Shown one piece after another: positions 55,383 to 63,918 of a stretch of DNA of 64,000 nt; the first letter of the stretch is position 1, and every line of letters starts with the position of its first letter. A model generated the notes under the pieces. The model searched no databases and had not been told where the DNA came from. It worked only from the letters and a program-made list of their open reading frames with translations. Both the position numbers and the translations under genes were made by a program. Source of the stretch: Plantibacter sp. ME-Dv--P-122b (GTDB lineage: Bacteria; Actinomycetota; Actinomycetes; Actinomycetales; Microbacteriaceae); NCBI RefSeq assembly GCF_030209375.1, contig NZ_JARVSC010000003.1:1107981-1171980 (forward strand). Reading direction: 5' to 3'.

Positions 55383-55835
55383 GTGGCAAGCGGAGCAGCG
55401 ACGAAGACCAGAGCACTGACGATCGCCGAGCAGGCGTCCGAACTCCGGATGGGCACCTTCCGGCTCGCGAGACGACTGCGCGGGGAGAAGTCGGTCGACG
55501 ACCTCAGCGATCCGCAGTTCTCCGTCCTCGGAGGGCTCTACAAAGAGGGCTCCGCAACCCTGCGGGCACTGGCCGAACGCGACCGCGTGTCCGCGCCATC
55601 CATGAATCGCACCGTCAACTGCCTCGAAGAGGCCGGGTACGTCACCCGAGCAACCGACGCGGCCGACCGCCGGAAGGTCACCATCGCCCTCACCGAAGCG
55701 GGCCACACCACCGTCACCGAGACCGTCCGGAAACGCGACGCGTGGATCACCCAGCAGCTGCGCGCGCTCACCCCGGACGAACGCGACACCCTCGCCCGCG
55801 CAGCCGAGATCATGAGGAGACTCGCCACCCAGTGA
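55383..55835 (+). CDS. MarR family transcriptional regulator
   Basis: A 150-residue winged-helix regulator. Dimerisation helices flank the DNA-binding domain (about residues 38-105: FSVLGGLYKEGSATLRALAE, RVSAPSMNRTVNCLEEAGYV, and the wing RATDAADRRKVTIALTEAG with the conserved Asp-x-Arg). The GTG start lies about 8 nt after TAGGCT, so the mRNA may be leaderless. The stop overlaps the MFS start (GTGA), and the regulator probably represses this exporter gene and itself until a small ligand binds. Confidence 0.9.
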   Translation: MASGAATKTRALTIAEQASELRMGTFRLARRLRGEKSVDDLSDPQFSVLGGLYKEGSATLRALAERDRVSAPSMNRTVNCLEEAGYVTRATDAADRRKVTIALTEAGHTTVTETVRKRDAWITQQLRALTPDERDTLARAAEIMRRLATQ

Positions 55836-57256
55836 GTGCAATGTTCCGTTCCCTGTCCAGCGTCAACTACCGCATCTGGTTCATCGGCGCGCTCGTGTCG
55901 AACGTCGGCGCCTGGATGCAGGCCACCACCCAGAACTGGGTCGTGCTGACCGACCTCACCGACAACGACGCCGTGGCCGTCGGCGCCACCATGGCCCTGC
56001 AGTTCGGGCCGCAGCTCGTGCTCGTCCCGATCACCGGCCTCATCGCCGACCGCTTCGACAAGCGGAAGATCCTCATCCTCACCCAGTCGAGCCTCATGCT
56101 CCTGGCCTTCGCGCTCGGCGCGCTGCTCATCTTCGGTCACGCCGAGCTGTGGCACATGTACCTCTTCGCGCTGGCCCTCGGCATCATCAACGCCGTCGAC
56201 GGCCCGGCCCGCCAGACCTTCGTCTCCGAGCTCGTCGACGAGCACAACATGTCGAACGCCGTCGCACTCAACTCGGCGTCCTTCAACGCGGCGCGCATGG
56301 TCGGCCCCGCCATCGCCGGCCTCCTCATCGTCGCGATCGGCTCCGGGTGGGTGTTCGTCGTGAACGCCTTCACCTTCCTCGGCGTCATCGGCGCCCTGCT
56401 GGCCCTGCGCACCGGCAACCTCCGTCGAGCGCCGCGCCCACCGCGGGCTCGAGGACAGTTCGTCGAGGGCTTCCGGTACGTCCGCGGACGGCCCGACCTC
56501 ATGGTCGTCTTCGTGATCGTGTTCATCATGGGCGCGTTCGGCATGAACTTCCCGATCTTCGCCTCGACCATGGCCGTCGAGTTCGGCAAGGGCGCAGGTG
56601 AGTACGGCATCCTCTCCTCGGTGCTCGCGATCGGTTCCCTGACCGGCGCACTCCTCGCGGCGCGGCGGGCGCAGGCCCAGATGCGGATGATCGTCGGCGC
56701 GGCCGGGCTCTTCGGGGTCGCTGCGCTCACGGCCGCGTTCATGCCGAGCTACTGGTCGTTCGCCGCCGTGCTGATCCTCGTCGGCTTCTCGACGGTGACG
56801 CTCCTGACGACCGCGAACGGACTCGTGCAGACGAGCACCGAGGCCGCCGTCCGGGGCAGGGTGATGGCGCTCTACATGGCGATCCTCATGGGCGGCACCC
56901 CGATCGGCGCGCCCATCGTCGGGTGGGTGGCCAACACCTTCGGGCCACGCTGGGCGCTCGGCCTGGGCGCACTCGCCGGGTTCGCCGCCTGCGCCACCGG
57001 CCTGGCCTACGGGGTGTTCCGTCATCACCTCCGGCTGCGCGTCGCGCCCGACTCCCGCTGGCGCCTGCAGTTCACGCACGACGGCGTCGTGTCGCCGGTC
57101 ACGCCGGAGGACTTCTCCGAGCAGATCGCGCTCACCTCGCCGATCCCGCTGCCGAAGCCGAAGTCGCGAGCGAAGGCGCCCGAGCCGCGTCCGGAGTCAC
57201 GTCCCGAGTCGTCGCCGGTCGATGAGTCGACGACCCTCACCGGCTCCCGCCGCTAG
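55832..57256 (+). CDS. MFS exporter (EntS/MFS_3 type) in an operon with marR
   Basis: A 474-residue major facilitator with 12 spans. It begins FRSLSSVNYRIWFIGALVSNVGAWMQATTQNW (in pieces), the standard opening of the MFS_3/EntS group, followed by GLIADRFDKRKIL (motif A), DGPARQTFVSELV and AVRGRVMALYMAILMGGTPIG. The last 70 residues are a cytoplasmic Pro/Ser/Glu-rich tail. Start GTG at 55832 overlaps the marR stop; the ATG three codons later is also possible. Group members export siderophores, drugs or peptides; the cargo is not known. Confidence 0.88.
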   Translation: MSAMFRSLSSVNYRIWFIGALVSNVGAWMQATTQNWVVLTDLTDNDAVAVGATMALQFGPQLVLVPITGLIADRFDKRKILILTQSSLMLLAFALGALLIFGHAELWHMYLFALALGIINAVDGPARQTFVSELVDEHNMSNAVALNSASFNAARMVGPAIAGLLIVAIGSGWVFVVNAFTFLGVIGALLALRTGNLRRAPRPPRARGQFVEGFRYVRGRPDLMVVFVIVFIMGAFGMNFPIFASTMAVEFGKGAGEYGILSSVLAIGSLTGALLAARRAQAQMRMIVGAAGLFGVAALTAAFMPSYWSFAAVLILVGFSTVTLLTTANGLVQTSTEAAVRGRVMALYMAILMGGTPIGAPIVGWVANTFGPRWALGLGALAGFAACATGLAYGVFRHHLRLRVAPDSRWRLQFTHDGVVSPVTPEDFSEQIALTSPIPLPKPKSRAKAPEPRPESRPESSPVDESTTLTGSRR

Positions 57257-57283
57257 ACGGTTCTCCGCTCCGGGCCGCTCGGC

Positions 57284-57366
57284 GTTCACAACTCCTGCAT
57301 CCCGCGACCGCCGGGGCTCCCGGTCGCGCGGAGCGGCCGGTCGTCGCGGGCAGCAGGAGTCACGAA
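57284..57366. repeat. Family-A inverted-repeat element (A5)
   Basis: Arms GTTCACAACTCCTGC (57284) and GCAGGAGTCACGAAC (ending 57366), with a second stem CGCGACCG / CGGTCGCG inside. It separates convergent genes, and the right arm contains the stop codon of the methyltransferase-like gene at 57360. Confidence 0.85.
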
Positions 57367-58289
57367 CGAGCCGACACCGGGCGGAGACTCGGGACCCAGC
57401 ACCGCAGGTCCTCGCGGTAGCGGCGGTACGGCTCGCCGAAGCGCGCCTCGAGGTCGGCCTCTTCGACCGGCCGGACCAGGACGTTCCAGACGACGGCACC
57501 GAAGACCGCGTAGACGACCACGACCCAGGACGACAGCAGGAGTCCGACGCCGACGCCCTGGACGATGCTGCCGACGGCCATCGGGTTCCGGACGAAACGA
57601 TACGGCCCGGCGATGACGAGTCGGTTCGGCATCGCGGCAGGTAGCGGCGTCCCACCCCCGGTCGTCGCCATCGCGGCTGCGGACCAGAGCCCGACGACGC
57701 TCCCGAGGACCGAGACGATGACGCCGGCGACGTCGGCGATCTGCTCCGCACCCGGCGGCAGGGCGATCGCGACCTGCCACCGCAGCTCGAAGAACCGCAG
57801 GACGGCGGGGATCACCGCGAGGAAGACGCCCCAGAACACGATGATCTCGACGGCGGTCCTCCGGAGTTGCGAACCGGTCGACGCCGTCGCGTCCGCCGGG
57901 TGGAACGCGAACGGCCCGATGGTGATCCATGCTCTCGGGATCCCGCCGGTGAGGAGGAGCGCGAGTGCCGTGACCGAGCCGACCGCGGCACCGACCATCA
58001 GCAGGGCACCGATGCCCGCCTCCTGGGTCACGGCCGCGAAGATCCCCAGTGACACGGTGACCAGCAGCGTCCATGCGGTCGCGAGGATCGCCGCCCATCG
58101 GATCCCGAACGCGGCGAGCGCCGAGGCGACGACGAAGAGCGGGACGTCGAGCACGGCCGTGACGACGGGGTCGAGGCTGCCGAGTGTCGCCGCACCGACG
58201 GGCGGGACGAGGAACACCGACACCCACCACGCTGCGCCGGCGAGGGCCTGCACCGCGAAGTACCAGCGCCCCCAGCGCTCGGCGCTCAT
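57360..58289 (-). CDS. Isoprenylcysteine carboxyl methyltransferase-like membrane protein
   Basis: A 309-residue integral membrane protein with about eight spans. The C-terminal third has the ICMT/PEMT pattern: VIAGPYRFVRNPMAVGSIVQG (about residue 225, SAM-contacting) and VEEADLEARFGEPYRRYRE near the end. The N-terminal half (four or five spans, QALAGAAWWVSVFLVPPVG, ILATAWTLLVTVSLGIFA) is not recognised. It may methylate a lipid or isoprenoid carboxylate in the membrane; bacterial relatives are largely uncharacterised. It precedes the DUF3054 gene region with a short gap and ends inside repeat A5. Confidence 0.75.
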   Translation of the reverse strand: MSAERWGRWYFAVQALAGAAWWVSVFLVPPVGAATLGSLDPVVTAVLDVPLFVVASALAAFGIRWAAILATAWTLLVTVSLGIFAAVTQEAGIGALLMVGAAVGSVTALALLLTGGIPRAWITIGPFAFHPADATASTGSQLRRTAVEIIVFWGVFLAVIPAVLRFFELRWQVAIALPPGAEQIADVAGVIVSVLGSVVGLWSAAAMATTGGGTPLPAAMPNRLVIAGPYRFVRNPMAVGSIVQGVGVGLLLSSWVVVVYAVFGAVVWNVLVRPVEEADLEARFGEPYRRYREDLRCWVPSLRPVSARS

Positions 58290-58317
58290 GTGATCGTCGG
58301 TGTCGGTGTCGGCTGGG

Positions 58318-58698
58318 TCATCGGCGTCGGCGGGCGATGAGCCATGCGACGAAGCGCCACCCCAGGAGGAGTGCGGCGAGGACGAGGACGGTCACGATGA
58401 CGAAGCTGAGTTGGACGCCCTGGCCGGAGACCGTGCGCAGCACCATCCCGACGACGACGGTCGACACCCAGACGACGACGCCGGCCCAGCGGACCGACCG
58501 GGTCTCGCGCTGACCGAGGACGAGCGCCAGGACGTGTCCGACGAGGAGTCCGACGGCGAACGGCCACAGCGTCACGAGGAGTCCGAGGATGCCTTCGCCG
58601 TGACTGGCGCGGCCGATGAGGACGAACACGATGACGGCGAGGAGGTCGATGCCGACGGTCGCGGCGAATCCTGCGGGGGTCCTGCTGGGGCGGTCCAT
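58318..58698 (-). CDS. DUF3054 family membrane protein
   Basis: A 126-residue protein with four spans. The opening IDLLAVIVFVLIGRASHGEG and LVTLWPFAVGLLVGHVLAL contain the GRxSH and TLWPF motifs that define DUF3054. No function is known for the family. It is upstream of, and on the same strand as, the methyltransferase-like gene (28-bp gap), so the two probably form an operon. The start ATG is 6 nt after TAGGGT (58705-58710). Confidence 0.82.
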   Translation of the reverse strand: MDRPSRTPAGFAATVGIDLLAVIVFVLIGRASHGEGILGLLVTLWPFAVGLLVGHVLALVLGQRETRSVRWAGVVVWVSTVVVGMVLRTVSGQGVQLSFVIVTVLVLAALLLGWRFVAWLIARRRR

Positions 58699-58825
58699 CC
58701 CCTCACCCTATTGGCGTCGCCGCCGCCCACCCTGGAGGGTGGCCGCATGGCGCACTGCGGGGTCTGTCGCTCGGTGCTGTCGCTGGCTACGATGACGCTG
58801 ACACCCGATCGACGAAGGAGCCGTC

Positions 58826-59119
58826 ATGTCGTTCCAGGCCTATCTCGATGCCGCCGAGGCGAAGACCGGTAAGACCCCGCATGAGCTCGTCGACGAGGCG
58901 CACGCCCGCGGCTTCGACGCTTCGACGAAGGCCGGTGAGATCCTCGAGTGGCTGAAGGCGGACTACGAGCTCGGCCGAGGTCATGGGATGGCGCTCGTGC
59001 ACGTCATCAAGAACGGTCCGACGATCAGCGAGAAGCACGTCGGTACCGACGGGGTGCACCGCGACGAGTCGACCGAGCTCTGGCTCGACGGTGCGGCGAC
59101 GAAGCCCGCCGCAGGCTGA
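58826..59119 (+). CDS. DUF4287 family protein
   Basis: A 97-residue cytoplasmic protein with the DUF4287 pattern: FQAYLDAAEAKTGKTPHELV, then AGEILEWLKADYELGRGHGMALVHVI in pieces. AAGGAG lies 6 nt before the ATG. Family members are small, sometimes fused to DUF5655, and of unknown function. A family-C repeat starts 15 bp after its stop codon. Confidence 0.85.
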   Translation: MSFQAYLDAAEAKTGKTPHELVDEAHARGFDASTKAGEILEWLKADYELGRGHGMALVHVIKNGPTISEKHVGTDGVHRDESTELWLDGAATKPAAG

Positions 59120-59133
59120 CTCCCGGGTTGCTG

Positions 59134-59298
59134 CCAGCGCGGTGCGCTCGCGTGAGCGCGGGTCTCTGGCGTGAGCGCGCCCCTCTGGAGACCCGCGGTC
59201 ACCCGCCCGACCCGCGCTGAAGCCTGAACACCGCCGCTCGCGCCAGCGCACCGCGCCGGGCCCGGAACACCAGCGCCCACGTCAGCGCGGTGCGCTGG
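59134..59298. repeat. Family-C inverted-repeat element (C5)
   Basis: Left arm CCAGCGCGGTGCGCTCGCGT at 59134, diverged inner hairpin, an internal CCAGCGCACCGCGCCGG arm near 59242, and a terminal GTCAGCGCGGTGCGCTGG ending at 59298, 17 bp before the stop codon of the CPBP gene. It lies between convergent genes. Confidence 0.82.
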
Positions 59299-59314
59299 CA
59301 GCCGGACGCATCGC

Positions 59315-60127
59315 TCAGTACCAGAAGATCGGGATCCAGTCGCGGTGGTGGGCGTGCACGATCGCGAGGAAGACGATCGCGTCGAAGAGCAGGTGCACCG
59401 CGAGGATGTACCCGAGCGACCGCGTCTTCGAGAACAAGTACCCCTGGAGGAGCGCGAAGGGGAACGTCAGCAGTGGACCCCACGAGCGGTAGCCGAGTTC
59501 CCACAGGAACGAGACGAAGATGACGGCCTGCAGCAGGTTGGCCTGCCAGACCGGGAAGTGCCGTCGCAGCAGGGCGAAGCAGGTGCAGATGAAGAACAGT
59601 TCGTCCCAGGTGCCGACCGCGTTGACGCCGACGAAGAACCGACCGAGTTCCCCGGCGTCGCTGATCACCGGCCAGTTCTCGTATGCGCCCGAGCGGATGA
59701 AGTAGAAAGGGAGGATCGCCCAGCCGAGCAGCGGGACGGCGAAGAGATAGGCGATCTCACCCTTCGTCTTCTTCTCGCGGCTGCGCCAGGGGAAGGTGAT
59801 CGCCTTCCGCCGGTAGACGAATCGGTCGATGAGGAACGGGACGCCGACCGCCAGCAGGAGCACGGTGCCGATGCGGAAGAAGCTCGGCCAGGAGACGTCC
59901 GCTTCCACGGACGTGGTCGAGACGATCCCGATGCCGATCGCGATGAGAAACAGGTCCTTGGCCAGGTCGCGGTCGACGAGGATCGCGGTGGCGAGCGCTG
60001 CGATCAACAGGGGATAGCCGGCGAGCGGCTCCATGAGGCCGAAGAGGCAGAACGCGGACGCGGCGAGCAGCACCGCGGGGATCAGCTTCATCGGGCGGCG
60101 GGCCGGGACGATCATCTCGGTCTGCAT
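59315..60127 (-). CDS. CPBP-type intramembrane protease homolog
   Basis: A 270-residue protein with about eight membrane spans. The CPBP (Abi/Rce1-like) motifs appear as GTWDELFFICTCFALLRRHF (motif 1 is usually EExxxR; here it is DE with no Arg at the expected place), FLWELGYRSWG and AVHLLFDAIVF (His and Asp of motif 3). The altered motif 1 leaves proteolytic activity uncertain. The start ATG at 60127 is 7 nt after TAGGAT (60135-60140), leaderless. Substrate unknown; relatives take part in bacteriocin immunity, prenyl-protein processing or membrane-protein quality control. Confidence 0.75.
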   Translation of the reverse strand: MQTEMIVPARRPMKLIPAVLLAASAFCLFGLMEPLAGYPLLIAALATAILVDRDLAKDLFLIAIGIGIVSTTSVEADVSWPSFFRIGTVLLLAVGVPFLIDRFVYRRKAITFPWRSREKKTKGEIAYLFAVPLLGWAILPFYFIRSGAYENWPVISDAGELGRFFVGVNAVGTWDELFFICTCFALLRRHFPVWQANLLQAVIFVSFLWELGYRSWGPLLTFPFALLQGYLFSKTRSLGYILAVHLLFDAIVFLAIVHAHHRDWIPIFWY

Positions 60128-60134
60128 GCCGTCG

Positions 60135-60140
60135 ATCCTA
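60135..60140 (-). promoter_or_regulatory. -10 box (TAGGAT) of the leaderless CPBP promoter
   Basis: TAGGAT, 7 nt, then the ATG at 60127. It rejects the longer frame that runs back into repeat C6. Confidence 0.5.
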
Positions 60141-60144
60141 CGGG

Positions 60145-60311
60145 TGCCGGCGCGGGGCGCTGGCGTGAGCACGGGCTTGTAGGCGTCGGCGCGGTGCGCT
60201 GACGCGAGAGCACCCGAACGGGCGCGACCGCGTGGCCTGCGCGTGAGCGCGACCCTCCGGAGACCCGCGCTCACGCGCATGACCCGCGCTCACGTCAGCG
60301 CACCGCGCTGG
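60145..60311. repeat. Family-C inverted-repeat element (C6)
   Basis: A diverged first arm near 60145 (CCGGCGCGGGGCGCTGGCGT), a better one at 60185 (TCGGCGCGGTGCGCTGACGC), the inner hairpin around TCCGGAGACC, and the right arm ACGTCAGCGCACCGCGCTGG ending at 60311, about 40 bp past the transglutaminase stop codon on the minus strand. Confidence 0.8.
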
Positions 60312-60350
60312 CGCATCCACCGAGGAGGGTGTCCCCGCGGTGGAGCCGGG

Positions 60351-61196
60351 TCAGGCCTCTCGGGTGATCTCGACCTTCACGAAGAGCTTCGAGCGGTAGG
60401 GGCCCGCGTAGACACCACGGAGCGGGGAGACGTCGCCGTAGTCACGACCGCGCCCGATGAGGACGTGACGCTCGCCCACGTCGACCATGTTGGTGGGGTC
60501 GAACCCACGCCAGTCACCGCAGAACCACTCGACCCACGCATGCGACTCCCCCGTCACCGTCTCGCCGATCGCCGCATGCGGCTTCGGGTGCAGGTACCCC
60601 GACACGTACCGGGCCGGGATCCCCACCGAGCGCAGCGCCCCGAGGACGATGTGCGTGATGTCCTGACAGACGCCCTTGCGGTTCGCCCACGCCTCGGCAG
60701 CGGTCGAGTAGACACTCGTGACGCCCTGCACGTAGTCCATCTGCTCGCCGATCTCCCGGCTGATGGCCATCGCGGCCTCGCACGGGCTCTCGTAGCGGTC
60801 GGCGATGGTCCGGGCGAGCTCGACGAGGTCGTCCGGCGGGGTCGTCCGGCGGGTCTGTTCCAGGTGCTCCACCCGCGTCACCGCGGCCTGGGTCGCGATG
60901 TCGAGCTGCTCCCACCCGGTCGGGTGCGGCTCGTGCTTGCGCGGCCGGACCTCGACGAGGCTCGTCGCCGTGAGCGAGAGCTCCTCATGCGGCGTCAGCA
61001 CCTCGAACGCCGAGACCTTCATGCCCCAGTAGTCGGTGTACGTCGACTGCGACGCCCCCGGCTGGATGTCGATGTGCGAGTACAGGACGTACTGGTCCTC
61101 GGTCGTCACCGGCAGCATGCGCGCCTCGTTGTACGACGCGTTGACCTTGCCGCCGTAGGAGAAGCCCGTGCTGTGCTTGATGTGGAGCCGGGTCAT
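60351..61196 (-). CDS. Transglutaminase-like cysteine protease family protein
   Basis: A 281-residue protein: N-terminal beta domain (MTRLHIKHSTGFSYGGKVNAS, with the typical EARMLP) followed by a transglutaminase-core fold whose Cys-His-Asp triad is in RKGVCQDITHIVLGALRSVG (Cys about residue 175), TGESHAWVEWF (His) and WRGFDPTNMV (Asp). No signal peptide, so it is probably cytoplasmic. It is the third gene in a coupled operon with alpha-E and an ATP-grasp protein (ATGA overlap). In this conserved trio it is predicted to cleave or make amide bonds in an unknown peptide-like product. Confidence 0.9.
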   Translation of the reverse strand: MTRLHIKHSTGFSYGGKVNASYNEARMLPVTTEDQYVLYSHIDIQPGASQSTYTDYWGMKVSAFEVLTPHEELSLTATSLVEVRPRKHEPHPTGWEQLDIATQAAVTRVEHLEQTRRTTPPDDLVELARTIADRYESPCEAAMAISREIGEQMDYVQGVTSVYSTAAEAWANRKGVCQDITHIVLGALRSVGIPARYVSGYLHPKPHAAIGETVTGESHAWVEWFCGDWRGFDPTNMVDVGERHVLIGRGRDYGDVSPLRGVYAGPYRSKLFVKVEITREA

Positions 61197-62122
61197 GAGT
61201 TCTCTCCGATCCACGCGGGCACCGCATGAGTGGGGAAGTAGCGTTCGCGGATCGCCTCCGACACCTGGCTGGTGACGTTCTGCACGGCGTCCATCCGACC
61301 GGGGAGGTCGACGAGCGTGTCCTGGATGGGCCGGTACTCGAGGTCGCTGCGGATCTGCCCGAGCAGGCGCTGGGCGGAATCCACGGTCCCGACGCGGCCT
61401 CGGCGCGGTTCGAGGTCGCGCATGCACTCCTCGGCCCGACTGATGGAGAACATGACCGACCGGGGGAACAGCTGGTCGAGCAGCAGGAACTCGGCCGCGT
61501 TCTTCGCGCTCGGCATGCCGCGGTACGTGCGCAGGTAGGCCTCGTAGGCGCCGCAGGAGCGGAGGATCGTCGTCCAGGACGGACCGCTCGCCTCGGTGAG
61601 CGACCGCGTCGCCAGGAGTCGGGCGGTCATGTCGGCGCGTTCGAGGCTGCGACCGAGGGTGAAGAAGCGCCAGGCGTCGTCGCGACTCGTGGCGGAGTCG
61701 ACGATGCCGACGGCGAGAGCCGAACGCTCGCGCACCCACCCGAAGAACTCGTGCACCTTGTCACTCGCGACGCGGCGCGGCATCCGGGCACGCGTCGTGT
61801 TGAGGCACTCCCAGAGTTCGGTCGACACGATCTCGCGGGCACGTCGGGCGTTCTCGCGGGCGGCGCCGAGCGAATAGGCGATCGACGCCGGGTGCGTGCG
61901 GTCGACGGCGAGCTGCGCGAGGACGTCCTGGCGGGTGAGCTCCTGATCGGCGGGCGCGTCGCTGCCCATCACGGAGAGCAACGACCGGCAGGCGGTGTCC
62001 TCGTCGATCCACGGGTCCTCGAGCAGCAGCTGCAGATGGACGTCGAGGATGCGCGCGGTACCGTCGCTGCGTTCGATGTAGCGGCCGATCCAGAAGAGGC
62101 TCTCGGCGATGCGGCTCAGCAT
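61193..62122 (-). CDS. Alpha-E domain protein (DUF403)
   Basis: A 309-residue all-helical protein beginning MLSRIAESLFWIGRYIERSD, the diagnostic start of alpha-E (DUF403) proteins, and containing FFTLGRSLERADMTARLLATR as a second, related Arg/Glu helix pair. It has no known enzyme activity; it always accompanies the circularly permuted ATP-grasp and transglutaminase proteins and may be a scaffold or substrate-binding partner. Its start overlaps the ATP-grasp stop region by 7 nt and its stop overlaps the transglutaminase start. Confidence 0.92.
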   Translation of the reverse strand: MLSRIAESLFWIGRYIERSDGTARILDVHLQLLLEDPWIDEDTACRSLLSVMGSDAPADQELTRQDVLAQLAVDRTHPASIAYSLGAARENARRAREIVSTELWECLNTTRARMPRRVASDKVHEFFGWVRERSALAVGIVDSATSRDDAWRFFTLGRSLERADMTARLLATRSLTEASGPSWTTILRSCGAYEAYLRTYRGMPSAKNAAEFLLLDQLFPRSVMFSISRAEECMRDLEPRRGRVGTVDSAQRLLGQIRSDLEYRPIQDTLVDLPGRMDAVQNVTSQVSEAIRERYFPTHAVPAWIGENS

Positions 62123-63825
62123 GATGCGTCCTCCTGCGTCGACCCGTCGGCAGCGGGCTCGGAGAGCGTCTGCTGCTGTTGCTCCTGCTGGTCCTGGTTG
62201 CCGGCCGGGCGATCCTGGGGCGAGTGCTCCGGGGTCGTGCCGTGGTCGTAGATGATCGGGATCGACGTCGTCTCGGTCGTGGCCTGCTCGGCCACGAGAC
62301 CCTGGATGTCGTGCGAGGACGCCTCGGGCGCCGCGTTGGGATCGAACGGACGGCCGACGACCCAGGTGTCCTTCGAGCCGCCGCCCTGGCTGGAGTTCAC
62401 GACCAGCTGCCCCTCCGGCAGCGCGACGCGCGTGAGGCCACCGGGCAGCACCCAGACGTCGTTGCCGTCGTTGACGGCGAACGGTCGCAGGTCGGCGTGG
62501 CGGGGACGCATGCCGTCCTCGACGAGCGTCGGAATGGTGGAGAGCATGACGACCGGCTGCGCGATCCAGCCGCGCGGGTCCTCCTGCAGCTTCGTCTTGA
62601 GGGTCGCGAGCTCCTCCTTCGACGCGTCCGGACCCACGACGAGCCCCTTGCCGCCGGAGCCGTCGACGGGCTTGATGACGAGCTCGTCGAGACGGTCGAG
62701 CACCTCTTCGAGGGCGAGCGGGTCCTCAAGACGCCAGGTGTCGACGTTCGGGAGGATCGCGTCCTCGGCCAGGTAGTACTTGATGAGGTCGGGCAGGTAC
62801 GTGTAGACGAGCTTGTCGTCGGCGACACCGTTCCCGACCGCGTTCGCGATGGTCACGTTGCCGAGGCGCGCGGCGAGCATGAGCCCGGGCGAACCGAGCA
62901 TGGAGTCGGCACGGAACGACAGCGGGTCGAGGAACTCGTCGTCGACACGGCGGTAGATGACGTCGACGCGCGTGGGCCCGGCGGTCGTCCGCATGAAGAC
63001 CTTGCCGCCGGAGCAGAAGAGGTCGCGACCCTCGACGAGCTCGACGCCCATGAGCCGCGCGAGCAGCGTGTGCTCGAAGTACGCGGAGTTGTACACGCCG
63101 GGGGTGAGGACGACGACGTTCGGGTCCTCGACGCCGGGCGGGGCCGACGCACGCAGCGCCTGCAGGAGCTTGTTGGGGTAGTCGCCGACGGGCCGGACGC
63201 GCATCGAGACGAACAGCTCGGGGAGCGTCTGCGCCATCACGCGGCGGTTGGAGATGACGTAGCTGACGCCGGACGGAACGCGGACGTTGTCCTCGAGGAC
63301 GCGCATCTGACCGTGCTCGTCGCGGATGAGATCGATACCGGAGACCTGGATGCGGACGCCGTTCGCGGCCTGGATCCCGTAGGCCTGCCGGTGGAAGTGC
63401 GACGACGAGGAGATGAGCTTCGCGGGGATGACGCCGTCGCGGACGGCGAGCTGCGGGCCGTAGACGTCGGCGAGGAAGGCCTCCAGCGCTTTGACGCGCT
63501 GCTTGATGCCGGCCTCGACCTGCGTCCACTCCTGCTGCTCGATCACCCGAGGGACCGCGTCGAGCGGGAACGGACGCTCCTCACCGGCGAAGTCGAAGGT
63601 GACGCCCTGCGCGAGGTAGGAGCTGGCGAGAGCGTCGGTGCGGCCTCGGAGCTCCTCCTGGGTCATCCGTGCGAGGGAGCTGTAGATCTCCTGATACGCC
63701 CGCCTGGCGGTCGCACCACCCGCGTGTTCCGCCGCCTCGCCGAACATCTCGTCGAAGGCGGGAACGCCGCCCGGAGTCTTGCGCGGGGCGAGCGTGCCGC
63801 CATAGCCGTTGAACAGGTCACCCAT
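62116..63825 (-). CDS. Circularly permuted ATP-grasp amide ligase-like protein
   Basis: A 569-residue protein of the DUF404/DUF407 type: FEHTLLARLMGVELVEGRDL, TRVDVIYRRVDDEFLDPL, and LVIKPVDGSGGKGLVVGPDA (nucleotide-binding Lys and glycine loop, about residue 390), with VLEDNVRVPSGVSYVISNR earlier. A Gln/Glu-rich tail (DQQEQQQQ) of about 40 residues is not conserved. It should form an acyl-phosphate and join it to an amine, as ATP-grasp ligases do. It heads the three-gene operon. The ATG is 6 nt after TAGAGT (63832-63837), a leaderless start. Confidence 0.92.
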   Translation of the reverse strand: MGDLFNGYGGTLAPRKTPGGVPAFDEMFGEAAEHAGGATARRAYQEIYSSLARMTQEELRGRTDALASSYLAQGVTFDFAGEERPFPLDAVPRVIEQQEWTQVEAGIKQRVKALEAFLADVYGPQLAVRDGVIPAKLISSSSHFHRQAYGIQAANGVRIQVSGIDLIRDEHGQMRVLEDNVRVPSGVSYVISNRRVMAQTLPELFVSMRVRPVGDYPNKLLQALRASAPPGVEDPNVVVLTPGVYNSAYFEHTLLARLMGVELVEGRDLFCSGGKVFMRTTAGPTRVDVIYRRVDDEFLDPLSFRADSMLGSPGLMLAARLGNVTIANAVGNGVADDKLVYTYLPDLIKYYLAEDAILPNVDTWRLEDPLALEEVLDRLDELVIKPVDGSGGKGLVVGPDASKEELATLKTKLQEDPRGWIAQPVVMLSTIPTLVEDGMRPRHADLRPFAVNDGNDVWVLPGGLTRVALPEGQLVVNSSQGGGSKDTWVVGRPFDPNAAPEASSHDIQGLVAEQATTETTSIPIIYDHGTTPEHSPQDRPAGNQDQQEQQQQTLSEPAADGSTQEDASC

Positions 63826-63831
63826 GGGCCG

Positions 63832-63837
63832 ACTCTA
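63832..63837 (-). promoter_or_regulatory. -10 box (TAGAGT) of the leaderless ATP-grasp operon promoter
   Basis: TAGAGT, 6 nt, then the ATG at 63825 on the minus strand. Confidence 0.5.
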
Positions 63838-63918
63838 CCGGGACACATGTTGCCGGGGTGTTTCGGAGCGCGGGGGGGGTGCCCTCGCCGAACCCGAGCC
63901 GCCCCACCGGTCACCGAG

